A DNA stretch of 64,000 bases from Terebella lapidaria (taxonomy: Eukaryota > Annelida > Polychaeta > Terebellida > Terebellidae). Each line of letters opens with the position of its first letter. The first letter of the stretch is position 1. Position numbers and translations under genes: made by a program. Below are positions 45,241 through 56,700 of this stretch, piece after piece. The stretch lies in NCBI GenBank assembly GCA_949152475.1, contig OX424562.1, positions 2,728,001 through 2,792,000 on the forward strand, read 5' to 3'. The notes under the pieces were generated by a model, which did not search any database, was not told the DNA's origin, and was given only the letters and a program-made list of their open reading frames with translations.

Positions 45241-46910
45241 TAGGGGCCGGTCATTATTTATCAGGTGGGGGGTTGCGTAAAAACTGCGGGGGGGGGGGGG
45301 GGGTGTCACACTTTCATTTTCAACATTATTGGGGGGGGGGGGTCATACTTTTATTTTCGATGGGACTGGTGGGGGGGGGGGGGGGGGTCGGAGTTTGAAG
45401 TTGATTTATTTTGAGAAAATCTGAATAGTAAAATAGTTAAATAATTAGGTGGAAACAATTCACTCAATATCAGTACATGGACTGATTGCATGGAGTACGC
45501 GATGGAATTTCAGAACATTTTCAGTAAAACCATAATCTCACTGAAACTGGATCCCGCAGAGGACCATCCAGGAACACCAACATCGAGAGATGCCGCAATC
45601 CGTGTCCATCAGGGCTCAAAATTTACAATTTTATCCAGGAGCCAAAGGCTCTATTTCGCTCCTATTCAACATTTTTTAGGAGCCAATTGGCTCCTAGAAG
45701 CATATTTCAATATTACCTTAAACCGATTTTCATCAGCCAATTGGCTCGAGAGCTCTATTGCCTGGGAGCAAATCTGAAATGTTATGGGCCTATGGCTACC
45801 CATAAGTGGCAATTCTGAGCCCTGATGTGCATTGATCAACGCTCATCACTCAGATTGAGACCTAACGGAGCAGCACTATGTAGCTGAACACGATGCAAGC
45901 AAGGATGAACCCAGATCAGCAGGGTTCTGTCACAAACCAACCACGGATCAACCAGTCCATACCACCTTGAGCAACATATCATCCCTTACGATGAACCCGA
46001 ACCAGCATGCCAGAACCACAGACCGGTTTTCCACTCAAAAGTTTGTCAACACATGACCCCGCTGAGGATATTCCCCGAAGACCTCAGGACTATCGAAAAC
46101 CACCATGTAAAAGACCTGGACCTTTTCGCACAGAATGGCAAAATAGTCCTGGATTGCCCCGGATGACCCGGGTAGTGAATCTGACTCACATGATTTGGAT
46201 GGTGGCAGAACATTATGAGCCCATCATAGAGCCAACACAGAGCTGATTCAAGACTAGAAAAAAAACAGTTCGGAATGGCCTGATTCACCAATTCTTCCCG
46301 GCTCATCAATGATATGTGGAAGAGCCCTGTATTTTTCGCGAGTTCGCTATGGTGTCCAGTCAGTCCGTGAGGGTTTTCATACATTTTTTCCATTCCATCA
46401 AAATTTCGGAGTCAAGGAATCAACTGAATCATCTTTGACCTAGGTCTCGAGTGTTTCAAGTGGGCTCCGAAACGATGGCTTATGTAGTGAAAAAGAATAT
46501 GCTAGTATCATACAAGTAATAATTGTTGTAATGGCATTCACACTTGAAGCGAAGGAATGGTGGATACACGGGGAGCACAAATCATAATATTCACTGACCT
46601 TATAGTATCATAAATTTGCGACAAAAGTCACAATTGTTTCAATAGAAATGTAAATAAAGCGTAAAAAGCATTCAAGTATCATATATATTATGATACTGAT
46701 GCCTTACAATTGTCATCAATTGTGAAGCATAGCCTTATATTCATACATGGTGATTGGGGGGGGGGGGGTCATACTTTTATTTTGGATCTTGGTGGGGGGG
46801 GGGGGGTCATAGATTGGTTTTCGATATCGGTGGGGGGGTCACACTTTCAAAACTCATTTCTCGGAAAAACCATCCAACCCCCCCACCCAGTAAATAATGA
46901 CCGGGCCCTT
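45241..46910. mobile_element. 1.67-kb TIR element with long G runs, superfamily unknown
   Basis: The left end taggggccggtcattattta (then tcaggtgggg) is matched in inverse by the right end ccccacccagtaaataatga (then ccgggcccttа-type flank at 46901-46910), about 31 bp with few differences. Inside each end are several runs of 7 to 17 G alternating with gtcatacttttattttcga-like words. No transposase is seen. A second, smaller element (45613-45824) is nested within it. Confidence 0.75.
45613..45824. mobile_element. About 210-bp MITE with CAGGGCTC ends, nested in the TIR element
   Basis: The left end cagggctcaaaattt and the right end aattctgagccctg are inverted. Flanks gtgtccat and atgtgcat agree at six of eight bases, as an aged hAT-type target duplication might. 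Inside, aggagccaattggctcct is a near-perfect palindrome. Confidence 0.6.
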
Positions 46911-47536
46911 ATATAGATATACATCAGTGATATACAAGAGCGACTGATCAAATACAAATAAATATATGTTGAATTTGAATAGGCAGGCTTATTTCATGCA
47001 TTGAACAACACCGTTTTATGTTTCAAGATTTGATGTTAAAATTGTTAATCGAGCACTCATCAACTTATCTAACTGGAATTGGATGTCCGGGGAATGTTTA
47101 GCAAAACATTTCGCAAATGACTGTCTGTTTGTCTTTCTGTATTTCTGTGTACGATTGTAATATTGTATGCTTGGTGTAATAAAAACACTTCCCTGGTGTG
47201 TCGTAATAGCATGAAAAATAGGTGCCTGTACCTATAGCGGAGTGTTTAAAAAATAATAATTTAGTAGAAGTCTTCATAATTTTGCATATATGTACTATAC
47301 AATAATACAGCGACAAAATTGTCAACATGAAACACATGCCTGGTTTGTTTGGCCTAACAGTTTTATGCCCGAACCAACCCGATATGAATCCGTCTAGTTG
47401 CCATCCATAAAATGTGGATCCTGAATCCGATATGCGAAAAGAAATATTACCCTGTAATACCAAATGCTTGCCCCAAAAAATGACAAATTTATATTTTCTG
47501 GTGCAAAAAAAGATTGAATGAATTGACCAGGGTGAA
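46911..47536. other. Non-coding stretch
   Basis: AT-rich DNA. The minus-strand open frame 47098-47463 shows no motif or splice structure I can support. Confidence 0.4.
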
Positions 47537-48540
47537 ACTAGACGTCAAGGCCTAAAGATGCCTTGGAGGCATTTCGGTATTAAGACTAATTTATAATATT
47601 TATAACAAATAAATAAAATAAATGAATAACATGTTTACCATGGGCTCTACGACACAAGATCATGTTTCCAAGATATCAACGAAAATGAAAAATGTCGACT
47701 TAGGCATGTTTGCCTTTGGCATGTTTGTCTAGCGGGACGAATCCGAAAATAACGTTCGTTTCGTTCTAAGAAGCACCGTTTCTGAGATATCGCCGGAAAC
47801 AAAAATGCCGACTTGGCAAAAAAAAAATTCAGGTCAAGGTCGAAGTTCATCCCTAATACCCCATACACATGTTTGTCTAGGGCGACGAATCCGAAAATAA
47901 CGTTCGTTTCGTTCTACGATGCACCGTTTACGAGATATCGCCGATAACGAAAAATGCCGACTCGGCCAAAAAATACAGGTCAACGTCAAAGTTCATCCAT
48001 AATACCCCATATCGACGAAACCGAAAAAGCCAACTCGGCAGAAAAAAATTCAGGTCAAGGTCAAAGTTCATGCATAATACACTTAGAACATGTTTGTGTA
48101 GGGCGACGTGTCCGAAAATAACGTGCGTTTCGCTCTACGACGTACCGTTTCCGAAATATGCAGGAAGCCTCAAGGGTGAATCAACCAAAAAATTATTTCG
48201 ACCTCTAGGTCAAAGGTCGTTTAACGGATCGATCTCAAATTCAATAGAGTTCTTCCCTGCTGGTATATGAACCTCCATGCAAAGTTCTGCAACTATTGCC
48301 TGAATATTTTTCGAGTTATCGTCCGGAAACCAAGTCTCAAAATCAGCCTTGATTCCATCCTCACGGACCTCACGGATCTCGGAATCGGCTAAAAAAAAAT
48401 AGGGTTCTTCCACAAATCATTCCTGACTAGTGGTGAAAGTTTGGCAAGGATCTAAAGTTATCTTCCGGAAACCAAAACGGCGGAAGAAGAAAAAAAAATT
48501 CTGCTAAAACCATAAAGGCATTTCTGCCTAAATGCCTTAA
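47537..48540. mobile_element. Hairpin-ended non-autonomous element, copy 2 (about 1 kb)
   Basis: It has the same start (ctagacgtcaaggcctaaag) and end (hairpin aaggcatttc-tgcc-taaatgcctt) as 33868-36375. Only about three to four diverged satellite units remain, and the tail is shared. It is older than copy 1 judging by the number of differences between its units. Confidence 0.65.
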
Positions 48541-51500
48541 TAACGTGCGTATGTGCATTTTACATTCATAAACTTCTCATTTATTACACAGGTATAAATG
48601 TAAGTGTTTATATGAACGTATTGCACATTCAGCGAGTTGCTAATAGCTTTTAGGTTGTAAAATATTTTCACGACTCCGCGTGTAATTTGCGCCATTATTT
48701 TGTAACTAGTTATGAAGTGATGAGGTCCCTCGGAGCAGACAGCAACAATAGTCGTTATGAAATCAACACGAGAAGGCATCGCTTTTTGCACGATGTCAGT
48801 CGATGAAAAAGTAACTGTTATGTTTCTACAATCTAATGGAAGAGGTAGCAAAAATTTATAAATTTCGTTATATATTTTTGATGTTTTGCATCCGCGGTTT
48901 CCAACGTATCCCAACATGTACAATTTAGTGTACACCTCAAAACTTTGAAATGCCGAGCTTTTCTTTCAATGAATATGTTTAACTTTGAAATTTATGCACT
49001 CTAGTATAGTAGATGGAGCTGTATTCCATGTTTCATTGATAAAAAAAACCCAACCATATAGATCTGCGAAGGCGTCACAGATCCGGATTCACAAATGTAA
49101 TACACACCATATGAGTTGGAAAAAAACTCTACAAACACCAACACGTACTTCTTGTTTTTTGTTTATCTAATTCCAGTAAACCTGTAAGCTACTGCAGTAC
49201 GTGCGTGGGCGGACACGTGGCCGCGCAGGTGTGTTTATGTTTTTGTTTTCGACGGATCCAGGTCAGTTGTAGGCTAAGCTGGTGCAAAGTGGTACCAGAC
49301 ACGGCTTCCTGGAACATCAGAGATAATACTCGGTCTACCGATGTCACTATCCCAGTTATTTATCGGAACGTGACCCAGACAAAAATTCCAGAGATATTTA
49401 TAAGTGTATTATTTGGGAATTACCCTCGTGGAAGATTGTCTCAAAGATGAGTTACTAGATTTTCTTGGAATTATTTCAATCCAATTTCATGATACTGTTT
49501 TGCAATAAATTAGGCAGTGCTATCAAATTGCATAATCGAATCCAGCTTGACAATTACTTCGATGGTATTTTGTTACTGGTGTTTATTTCATAACCACCCA
49601 CACACAAACACGAAACAAAAATATGTGCAGATTTTTCAAGAGTCAAATTCGTGATGGACTAAGCCAGAAACGGATGACGCATAAGAAAGTTACAGAACAG
49701 TCGTACGAGAGAATGCCCGCTGTATCCACGGTACCATGCAACGCCAGGCACATGGAATGTGTTCTTTTTCGGCCAGTGTCCGGTGTGTTTGTAACCTTTC
49801 AAATATATGTCACTGTTATTTCCTGGTCATTGTGCTTTTATATAAGCATCGTTGTAGCGGATGGTCACATAGAAATAATAAATGTGGCCATTTGATAAAA
49901 GATATAACAAGCGCCGAGATTAACTTGTAATAAATGGACCCGCGGCCATTAGCGAATATTTGTGCGAGCTTGTGCATGGCATTAAAATGACAAAATACGC
50001 TTGTTATTTCCTGAAGCACGAGCAACAGTTTATCAGCAGTTTTATTTAAATGACAAATCAGAAGCTAAGAGGATTATGTGCAGTTATTGTAGTCGATTCA
50101 GTCTTTTGATTGATGGTGGGGTTAATATCGGTAGTGATGCGACACACCGAACGACGTAATACGCGATTACAAGAAGCCCCAGTCACATCAGAGAAAAGGA
50201 TCGGCCCGGATCCAGATCCGTATTATATCCTCGTCGACCCGGATGGTGTGACAACTGACCGGACGTTGTGGACATGTTTAGCTGTGTTTGGGGCGGTCCC
50301 GGGACGATCCATGACACTCGGTCTGCTGATCCCTGACCAAGCCGTGGTAACAGCGGGACCAGAACGACCGTGACTGATACCTATTAGCGACATACATGTG
50401 TTATTCATCAAACATCTCTCCCAGACATCATTTTCGAACGTAATGCATTCGTATTGGCTCCGGGGTTCGATAAGGATGGATGCTCAGTTCCCCGGACTGC
50501 CATGGATACATGGTCCACATCCGTGGAGATCCTTGGACATCCATGCATCCTCGTGTAATATGTGACCGTAGCTTTAAAATTAAATTGGTGTACGCCGTGC
50601 ATTATTCATTATGTTGAACACGTTCATCATAATAATTACAGTCGTACAACATCATTACTGAACATACCCTGAAGAAAAATGTACACTTAATCAATGTTAT
50701 TGACTGTATGCAATATCTTTTTAATTAATGTTTATCGTCCATGCACATTAATTGTGATTGCGCAATTATAAAAGCCCTATGTATTTATCAAACATTACAT
50801 CATCGTATAGTAAATCACATGCAGACTTTATATCAGATTAAAACTTTTTTTATTTTTATGTGAAATAAAATCCGTTTGTGGGAAACTATCATAATGTTTT
50901 GATACATAATACGCTTCTATTGCTTACTGTCCAAGAATGAAGAAAATTAGTGGAAAACTACTACTTCAGGTAGGCCTATACAACCTATAATTTTACGTTG
51001 TGGCCTACTGCAGAAGTCGTTTACGGTAACATTTCGCTTGTTCTGAATATTATACCTTGTTGATAGTTATATACCTGTGCCAAACATAGATCTGCGAGTG
51101 CTTATGAAGAAAAATATATATCATTCAATGCCATATTGTCTCACATAAGACACAATTGTATCTCTCTCGGGTACTGAGATGTTTCCATGCAAAACAGAAT
51201 ATTGTGTGTATTTTATATAGTGTTAATGCGAGTGTACATGTACGTATGCTGTGAGGGGTCCACTGAAAAGTAGCTTTGCGTTAATGTAGACATCCCTGAA
51301 TAATTATATATTTCTCTCTCTCTGTCTCTTACGTGATACAAATTACATATTGTTTTCCTACGCTCTTAATCCGCTTACAAACATAGATTAATATGTAGGT
51401 AACGACACACTGTCACACAATATACAAATAATTAACTGAACCGTCGTGGCCCAATTGGGCACAACACGTGGTCCATGTATAATCCATTAATTAGGTGTGA

Positions 51501-52147
51501 TTATTCTTGTGGATTATATGAAACAAAACGACACCGCATGAGTCGTACATAATCAGTGGATTATTATAATTTAGGAAAAAAATGTCAATATTTGTTTGTC
51601 GGTTTCATTGTTGACATGTTCAGGTCGCGGAAGCGTTCTGCCAAAGCTAGTTTGGACAAATAGTTTTCCCTCGAACGCTGAGGCAGAAAGAGCCGAGAAC
51701 CGCACAGGAGCACTGTCGTCTTTCAAAGCTCTGCAGTAACGCATTGATTGGAAGCACAATTGACATTTTGATGATCTTTAATATTTGCCCAGAAAGAAGA
51801 AAGATGAGTGCTTGAAATGACCCCTCGATATGAGACACATACATTGTCATTACAGCTAACATCCGCATGTAATAACGTCTGACATGACTAAGTGGATGTA
51901 GGGATTTCAAATTGACCTGCGGAATTATTGACTTGATGAGGTAAGTTTAATGTGTTTTTGACATCAATAATGCACCACAAATATGCAATTATGTAAAAAA
52001 AAAAAATCATTAATAATATAATTATGCAATGTCTGAGATCTGAACTAAGTGACAAAATTGGCAATACATTTTGCAGATAACGTCATCTATTCTAAATAAC
52101 ATTATTGTTGTAAGCCACTGACACTCATCATCCAGAGCGGCCCCACG
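48541..52147. other. 3.6-kb intergenic stretch upstream of the single-exon gene
   Basis: I see no gene that I can support. Several short open frames (for example 48537-48935 minus, 49623-49895 plus, 50110-50373 plus) lack motifs. The last 150 bp before 52148 may hold the 5' UTR of the next gene, with a possible acceptor catccag at about 52133. Confidence 0.4.
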
Positions 52148-53608
52148 ATGCCATCCAACAGAAAATGTTCCAGCGACCGTGAAACTCAGGCTATCATCTT
52201 CAACATCAAGGAGCAAAAACAGCTGGATAAGTCCATGTGTATTCTGCAGCGTGAGGCGCAGTATTCAATGAAGCTCATTGGTCTGGGCCACAATGACGTC
52301 AAAGTGTCACAGAAGAGATTCAAAGATCGAGTCTCCAAGATTAAGTCACACTTGAAGTCGGAAGAAATAGCGCTTATGAAGTCAATGGAAGAAGTTGGAG
52401 CATTCCAAGGTGATAAGACGAAAGCTTCCAACAGCGCAATCACGATCGAGTGTGCTAGGCGTCGGTTGAAATTGGGAACTGATGAGCAATTAAAGAAGAG
52501 AGCGAAGGGTAAAAAACCTGTGGAGGCAACCCCAGTGATTCAGTTAGACGATGAAAACGGCAGCTCCATTCTGGGGAAAAGCAATTCGGATGTGGACATG
52601 AAGCGGAAGAAATCCTCCACATCCTGTTGTCTAGAAAATTCATCTCTCAGAGAGAAAATCATGAAAGAAAAACTCTCACTCAGTTCACATCCCACATCGT
52701 CAAGAATGAAAAGTCCATGGCGAACGAGTGACTCGAATAATCCCCATCAACTACCAAACCCTTCCAACGGAAATGCTCCACGTCCCCAAACGTCAGAAGG
52801 TTATCAACGTCGTCCAGTCACAACTGACGCTGCAAAATACTCGTCTCATTGGTCAGCAGAAGATGTCCAGTGTACTGAGGAAGGAAAAGCAGCTGAGGAT
52901 GATTGCTTAAGGAGGTCCCTCGATGGAGGAAGCAGTCATGGTCTGCGATCTAGAGCATCTGAACACAATCTAGAACTTCTAGCAGACATGCAAGCACAGC
53001 AGTCTGAGCTCGATAAGAAGAGGAAGATGTTCCTCACAAAATCCAGCAGATGGGCTGAAGAGACGCCACTATATACAACCAACGGAATCATGGTCAAAGA
53101 CACTCTCAAGAAATTCAAAGACGACCAGCGGCAGTTGCTCTGGAAGAACATTCCATCCAAGAACATCAACCAAGATGGAGACGATACTGGCGACGATGGT
53201 GTTTCTGAGGTGGATGCCTTTGCAGATGATCTTCAGTCTACTTGGAAGGAGCTCAAGAAGTGTCGCTACCTCCGCATTTCAGATGATGATGCTGACCTAT
53301 CAGGAGTCGTGACACTCGCGACTGCGCAGTTTGGAATGTCCGAGGCTCTACGGAGCGGAACTCAACGTGCACCTCCAAAGCCAAGGATCACATCAGCTTC
53401 TGTCCCCAAACAAACGTTTCTCAGGCGAGGCAGTGCTTCAGCATTGCTTCCAGAACAGAACAAAGGATCACCGTCGCAGACCGATCCAGCACCTTTAGCA
53501 GCAAAACAGGGCAGCAAGTTACAGAAAAGGTCCAGCACACTGTCGATGATGGCACATTCCCTAAATCATCTGACTAGACGGTCGAGCTTAACATCTATTG
53601 TGGCATGA
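52148..53608 (+). CDS. Single-exon gene, 486-residue charged protein of unknown function
   Basis: One uninterrupted frame runs from ATG (context acgATGc) to TGA at 53606-53608. The first 110 residues are helical and charged (for example RFKDRVSKIKSHLKSEEIAL) and could form a short coiled coil. The rest is Ser/Lys/Arg-rich and looks disordered, with basic clusters (KKRAKGKK, MKRKKSSTS), an acidic patch (GDDTGDDGVSEVDAF) and a final basic, Ser-rich tail (LTRRSSLTSIVA). I do not recognise the family. Codon use and length argue for a real gene. A polyadenylation signal lies 200 bp downstream. It could be an intronless gene, a retrocopy, or one large coding exon with an upstream non-coding exon. 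Confidence 0.8.
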   Translation: MPSNRKCSSDRETQAIIFNIKEQKQLDKSMCILQREAQYSMKLIGLGHNDVKVSQKRFKDRVSKIKSHLKSEEIALMKSMEEVGAFQGDKTKASNSAITIECARRRLKLGTDEQLKKRAKGKKPVEATPVIQLDDENGSSILGKSNSDVDMKRKKSSTSCCLENSSLREKIMKEKLSLSSHPTSSRMKSPWRTSDSNNPHQLPNPSNGNAPRPQTSEGYQRRPVTTDAAKYSSHWSAEDVQCTEEGKAAEDDCLRRSLDGGSSHGLRSRASEHNLELLADMQAQQSELDKKRKMFLTKSSRWAEETPLYTTNGIMVKDTLKKFKDDQRQLLWKNIPSKNINQDGDDTGDDGVSEVDAFADDLQSTWKELKKCRYLRISDDDADLSGVVTLATAQFGMSEALRSGTQRAPPKPRITSASVPKQTFLRRGSASALLPEQNKGSPSQTDPAPLAAKQGSKLQKRSSTLSMMAHSLNHLTRRSSLTSIVA

Positions 53609-53707
53609 AACGATCTGTTTTCCGCCCACCCATCGCATGGATATCCGTTCTTCGCTCCAAGAGATTTTACAGCAAGGTTTTCGGGAGTGAACATTACCTT
53701 GCATAGT

Positions 53708-53713
53708 TTTATT
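53708..53713 (-). terminator. Polyadenylation signal for the PLP enzyme gene (minus strand)
   Basis: tttatt on the plus strand is AATAAA on the minus strand, about 80 bp after the stop codon at 53794-53796. Confidence 0.65.
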
Positions 53714-53793
53714 TATGCCATTATGATCCATTTGTGCAATCAAACCAACACAGAACTGTAACCATTTGCAACAATATCAATGAAATTTTTACC

Positions 53794-56700
53794 CTACACA
53801 ACTTTGCAATAAATACAACTAACGCATTGTTGAACTATGTTTATTATTAGATGTGTATTACACATCTTCATGACCACAAAACTCGTGTTTGCCTCAGGTA
53901 CATCATACTGATTATGCATCTGTATCATCTCACAAATCCTGTCTCGTAACTCCACGTCACATATAAATAGCCGGTGGTATTATTTCTTTCTGTTGAGTAT
54001 ACCTCTGAGTGTCTCTACGGACATGTTGGAGCCGCATGCGATGATCACGACGTTCTTCCCGCGGTACTGCTCCATGTTCTTCATGAAGGCCCCCAGAGCC
54101 ACACCAGTCGCCCCCTCTACTATCTGGCAACATGTCATGTGCGGAGGAGATATATGTTAATTGATAACTTATTGGGTTCTCAATGCTGCACTTGTGATGT
54201 TCGTGTTTTAAGATTAATGAGCATTCGTGGTAAAGATTGATTTACTTTATGATGATGCTCGACCATGAAATAGACGGCGTCAGCAATCTCTTCCTCAGAG
54301 ACAAGGATCCAGTCGTCCACGTAGTCTCGACACAGCTCGAATGTCACCTAGCAACGGGGTCGTGGTGGGGAAGGATTTTGTTGATTTAGTGCATGTGCAA
54401 TCTCCTGTCCTACAGTGATATGGTATTTCACAAGAGTGTATCACTTACCGAGTTGTCTTCTAGAGCTCCGGCCGTGGCGCTAGAAAGGGTCTCCTCAGAC
54501 TCCATAAAGATGATCTTGCCGGCCTTGACACTCTCGTGCATCACTCGCGAGGCGGCAGGTGAACAGCCTACAATCTGTCCGGGTCATAGAAATTTCGAAA
54601 ACATGAGAATGAAACGTTTCTTTCCAAACAAATCATAAGTCTATTTTAAAAACAATGCTTTCAGCTTTAATCCAAAGTCAATCAAAGCTAATCAAGAGGA
54701 CTCGGCAAAAATACACTACACTTAATACACTAAATATACTATAAACCTAAAATCGAATGACTCTAACTGGAGTATGACCTTGACACTAGGCTTGACGGCC
54801 TTGAGGTAGCCGGCTATTCCACCAATGAGTCCTCCGCCCCCCACCGGCACAAACACTGCATCCACATCCTTCAAGTCTTCGTGGATCTCGTAACTACACA
54901 AATATTGCGTATATACCTCAATCGTTGCCTGTATCCACACAACTATCACGTTTGGTTTAGAATTAAATTCATTCATTCATATTTTTGATAGATGTCTGGC
55001 AAACTGACCCTATGGTTCCTTGTCCTGCTGCCACATCGTAATTGTTGTAAGGAGATATATAAACCCGACCTTCCTCCTGCAAGTGAACACTAGGTAGTGT
55101 GGATAGTGTGACTGGGGCCTACATAACAGTAGGGACACGTATTACTGAGACATTACAAGGTAATGTGACTTGGATATTACAGTGGGTAGTGTGACTGGGA
55201 CATTACAGTAGGTAGCGTGATTCACGGATTAATTTAGATAGTGTGACTGGTGCATTACAATGGGTAATGTGACTAGGACAGTATAGTGGGTAGTACGACC
55301 GTAGCATATCGTAGTATGACTGAGATATTTACAACAGATAGTGTGGTACATGTAATGCATCATCTAATAATTGAATATAGCCTACACAATAGAATACATT
55401 TTAACAGTTTTTCTCAACACTCTTGCAAATGGTACCCCGATCGATATCCAATCACAAATCATGTCACCCTGAATCGGAACCGCTTTGCGCAAAGTATCTT
55501 AAATGACAATAAAGGGGTTATCTACCCACAGACCGACCTCGGCAGCTTTTCTGGCGGCCAGTTCCCCGTCCAGGCAATCCGTACCGGTCAGGACAAGCTT
55601 GGCCCCCATCCGCTTCAGCATGGCTTCCTTGTTGGGTTCTATCAGAGTCGAGGCGTACGTTACACCGTCCAGACCCAGTTTACCCAGTGCGTAGTTCTGT
55701 TCAGAGTGTGAATGTGATTGTAAGTTATTGTTAACTTGGGTTCGTGGAGCTGATGTCATACAGCTTCAATAAATGAAATCTTTCATGATTTCATAGGTTA
55801 ACTTCTTCATTTTTATAACAGATTGTTGTATATGGAAGACCATATATGAGAAATTAACAGAATCTAATAAGTAACTTTATATTCCACTTGCACAAGCCAT
55901 AGCGTGATTTCCAGTCGATGCTATTGTTGGACCTTTCCCGCTCGCCAATTTTCCTTCTTCTTTCAGCTTTAAAATCGCGTTGAAAGCTCCCCGAACCTTG
56001 AACGCACCGGTAATTTGCTCACTTTCTGTTAGGAATTACCAGAATAAAGAGTAACAGAGCATGTTGTTTTGTTGATAGAGATCTATGATTGATTGATGGG
56101 TCGAGGGATTTGAGAGTCAGAAGAACACGAGAAATACAAGTATAACGCCATGTTTCTAGAAAAACATGGCAGAAAACCCGGCCCTTTTATGTGCACATGT
56201 TTTCCATGGAATCACAATACTGAATATCGAGTTCAAATTGTAAGAAGATGTCCCATAAAACGTGATTACACAGTTTTATTTCCATATGAATAAGTCGCAC
56301 TAATATTTATACAGTTCAAATAGAAAGTCAGACAATCAGCCACATCAAAGTAACTGATGCGAGAAACGGTTACATCCTCAGCCAATTTATCTCCTCCAAG
56401 TCTATTTAAAGGCAACTTCATTTATCAGTGAAACCCGCTTTTTGGCTATAGTTTTGTTTTGGATCATCGTATCAAGCTGAAATTGTGTGTATCTTAATCA
56501 TGTATCATGCCGTAATTTGTCCCCAAATTTCAGAATTTTATCTAAAAGATTGAAGAAGTTGGCAATTAATATACATCAACTACGCATTCAGACTCCAAAA
56601 TCAGCGCAATAGGTTCATTCTGTACGAGCATAAACACGATTAAAGCCATGAATTTGTTGGAATTTATTTGATCCTATTTGGACTGAAATTTAACATTGGG

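Noticed and set aside
50110-50373. Plus-strand open frame of 87 residues
   Set aside because: It has no motif, splice context or neighbour that supports a gene.
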